Shown: one piece after another, positions 62,967 through 64,000 of the stretch
Layout: every line of letters begins with the position of its first letter
Position numbering within the stretch: the first letter of the stretch is position 1
NCBI GenBank assembly: GCA_030068525.1
Contig: JASJOS010000008.1
Location: 310,001 to 374,000 of the forward strand
Origin: Xanthocytophaga flava
Lineage (GTDB): Bacteria > Bacteroidota > Bacteroidia > Cytophagales > 172606-1
Reading direction: 5' to 3'
DNA: 64,000 nucleotides
Notes under the pieces: model-generated
Databases searched by the model: none
Seen by the model: the letters and a program-made list of their open reading frames with translations, nothing else
Told to the model about the DNA's origin: nothing
Translations under genes and position numbers: made by a program

Positions 62967-64000
62967 TTAATTCCAATCGTCCGCAATGTCACTTGCGACT
63001 GCCGAATTAGTTAATTTCTCAGCTTCGGGAATTGGTAACAGTAAGTACTTGTCTGTTAATGGTTGTGAGCCAATAGCTGCCTGTTTTTCAGGATTGATAG
63101 TCTGTTTGGCAATACCCCAACGATTCAAATCAAACCAGCGGGATTGTTCACCACATAGTTCCAGTTGTCTTTCACGCATCAGCAGCTTCATCGCTTCGGT
63201 TTGGTTACCCAGTTGTGTATAAGGAAAAGCATTCACACGAGCACGCACCTGGTTGATCAGTGGTAGTGCCGCTTCCATATTGGATTGCTGGATGTAGGAC
63301 TCTGCCAGTAACAACAGTACATCGGCAAAGCGAATTACCTGAGAATTGATATTACTTTGTGGACCTCCAAACTGTTCTACCACCTCATAATTTTCATACT
63401 TACGCCACCGATATCCTGCTGCTTCAAACGGGTAGGGAAATGGTCCGCCATTGGGTGAGTTGACTGCATAAGATGGCAGTGGAGTTATCTTGCTGGCAGG
63501 ACATGTCTGACAGAAATCTACATCACCACCACTGGCAGCATCCCCATAGAAAGTCAATTTCGCACGAGGGTCTGTATAGGATTCTCCCTCTTCGTCCAAA
63601 TAGGTAAACGCCTGCACGGCAGCGTTGGAAATAAATACATTTCGCCAATCGTTCCATCCATACTCTTGTGCACGACCTGAGTGGGTGGCAAGTCCACCCC
63701 ATGCTTCCTGTCCACCAAAATAATAGGTTTGTTGTCCGGTAGCAGCATCTACCCATTTATGAGGTATATCAAAAACTGTTTCGGGACTCGTGCCATTGCT
63801 TTCAGAAAACTGATTGTCAAAATTCGGATTTAACGCATACGCAAAAGGCGCCTTGGTAAGTTTTTCCAACTCAGTAGAAGCAAGAGCATATTTTTTCTGA
63901 TACAGATAGGCCTTGCCAAGCAAGGCAATGGCAGCGCCTTGTGTGGCACGACCCAGGTCTGCACTGGCATACGTTACAGGCAAACCTTCAATAGCTGCTT
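62967..64000 (-). CDS. RagB/SusD family nutrient uptake outer membrane protein, partial
   Basis: The last 344 or so residues of a SusD-like lipoprotein are visible; the frame is open past the window edge. It has the TPR-like helix pattern (LGRATQGAAIALLGKAYLYQ, KKYALASTELEKL), a variable glycan-facing part, and the C-terminal signature of the family (RFADVLLLLAESYIQQSNME, LINQVRARVNAF, LMRERQLELCGEQSRWFDLN, LLPIPEAEKLTN). SusD proteins bind glycans on the cell surface and form the lid of a SusC transporter. The SusC gene should lie beyond the right edge. With the GH78 enzyme it suggests a rhamnose-containing substrate. Confidence 0.93.
   Translation of the reverse strand, partial: AAIEGLPVTYASADLGRATQGAAIALLGKAYLYQKKYALASTELEKLTKAPFAYALNPNFDNQFSESNGTSPETVFDIPHKWVDAATGQQTYYFGGQEAWGGLATHSGRAQEYGWNDWRNVFISNAAVQAFTYLDEEGESYTDPRAKLTFYGDAASGGDVDFCQTCPASKITPLPSYAVNSPNGGPFPYPFEAAGYRWRKYENYEVVEQFGGPQSNINSQVIRFADVLLLLAESYIQQSNMEAALPLINQVRARVNAFPYTQLGNQTEAMKLLMRERQLELCGEQSRWFDLNRWGIAKQTINPEKQAAIGSQPLTDKYLLLPIPEAEKLTNSAVASDIADDWN

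Noticed and set aside
1..64000. tRNA, rRNA, CRISPR arrays and complete insertion sequences
   Set aside because: I looked for them throughout and found no cloverleaf with conserved arms, no rRNA core sequence, no CRISPR-like spacer array and no intact transposase gene with terminal repeats. Weak or unusual cases could be missed by eye.

Overview
The window looks like chromosomal DNA from a member of the Bacteroidota, most likely the Cytophagales. The signs are a SusD-type outer-membrane protein at the right edge, a secreted NHL-repeat protein with a type IX secretion (T9SS) C-terminal signal, TPR-type sensor kinases, lipoproteins with short signal peptides, low G+C, and many genes without a clear Shine-Dalgarno sequence. 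No rRNA, tRNA or CRISPR array was seen. The genus cannot be fixed from the sequence alone.

Region by region. 1-7.3 kb is regulatory: a TPR sensor kinase cut by the window edge, an AraC regulator, and a tandem pair of sigma-54 activators (three GAF domains + AAA+ + HTH, then receiver + AAA+ + HTH) whose AAA+ segments are almost identical in DNA. 7.3-20.7 kb is a small-molecule and stress region: an OsmC-like protein, a metallo-beta-lactamase-fold hydrolase, four alpha/beta hydrolases, a YgiD-type extradiol dioxygenase, two F420-reductase-like NAD(P)-binding proteins around two Crp/Fnr regulators, and a protoglobin. It is interrupted by long non-coding repeats. 20.7-28.7 kb has a receiver protein, two poorly defined ORFs, an Rpn-type nuclease, and an NHL/T9SS protein preceded by a truncated paralogue. 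28.8-32.7 kb looks like a mobile-element remnant: amidase, small membrane protein, VirE-N-like protein, SF2 helicase and excisionase-like HTH. 33.5-38.5 kb is an Rhs 'orphan tip' region with displaced toxin C-termini and immunity-like proteins but no full-length Rhs gene. 38.7-41.6 kb is a BlaR1/BlaI-type pair whose sensor has a C-terminal array of 29-residue repeats and whose promoter has three evenly spaced operators. 41.8-45.2 kb has YceI, a Crp/Fnr regulator, a cyclase-family hydrolase and a lipoprotein. 45.9-55.4 kb is a same-strand series of mostly unknown proteins: three bactofilin-like beta-helix paralogues, a SUKH protein, and a paralogue pair of which one copy is broken. 55.7-64 kb has a TPR protein, a polytopic membrane protein, a rhodanese-thioredoxin fusion, a DUF5958 protein, a GH78 rhamnosidase-like enzyme and a partial SusD protein; the last two suggest a polysaccharide utilisation locus.

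The least explained material is a non-coding repeat family. Four long composite copies (about 9.47, 14.54, 17.59 and 22.99 kb) share a hairpin next to the upstream gene, a stem whose two arms change together between copies, a conserved CCACGATTGAAG box, and a roughly 114-bp element with inverted ends that occurs in both orientations. A fifth copy near 55.5 kb has only the 114-bp element and its tail.
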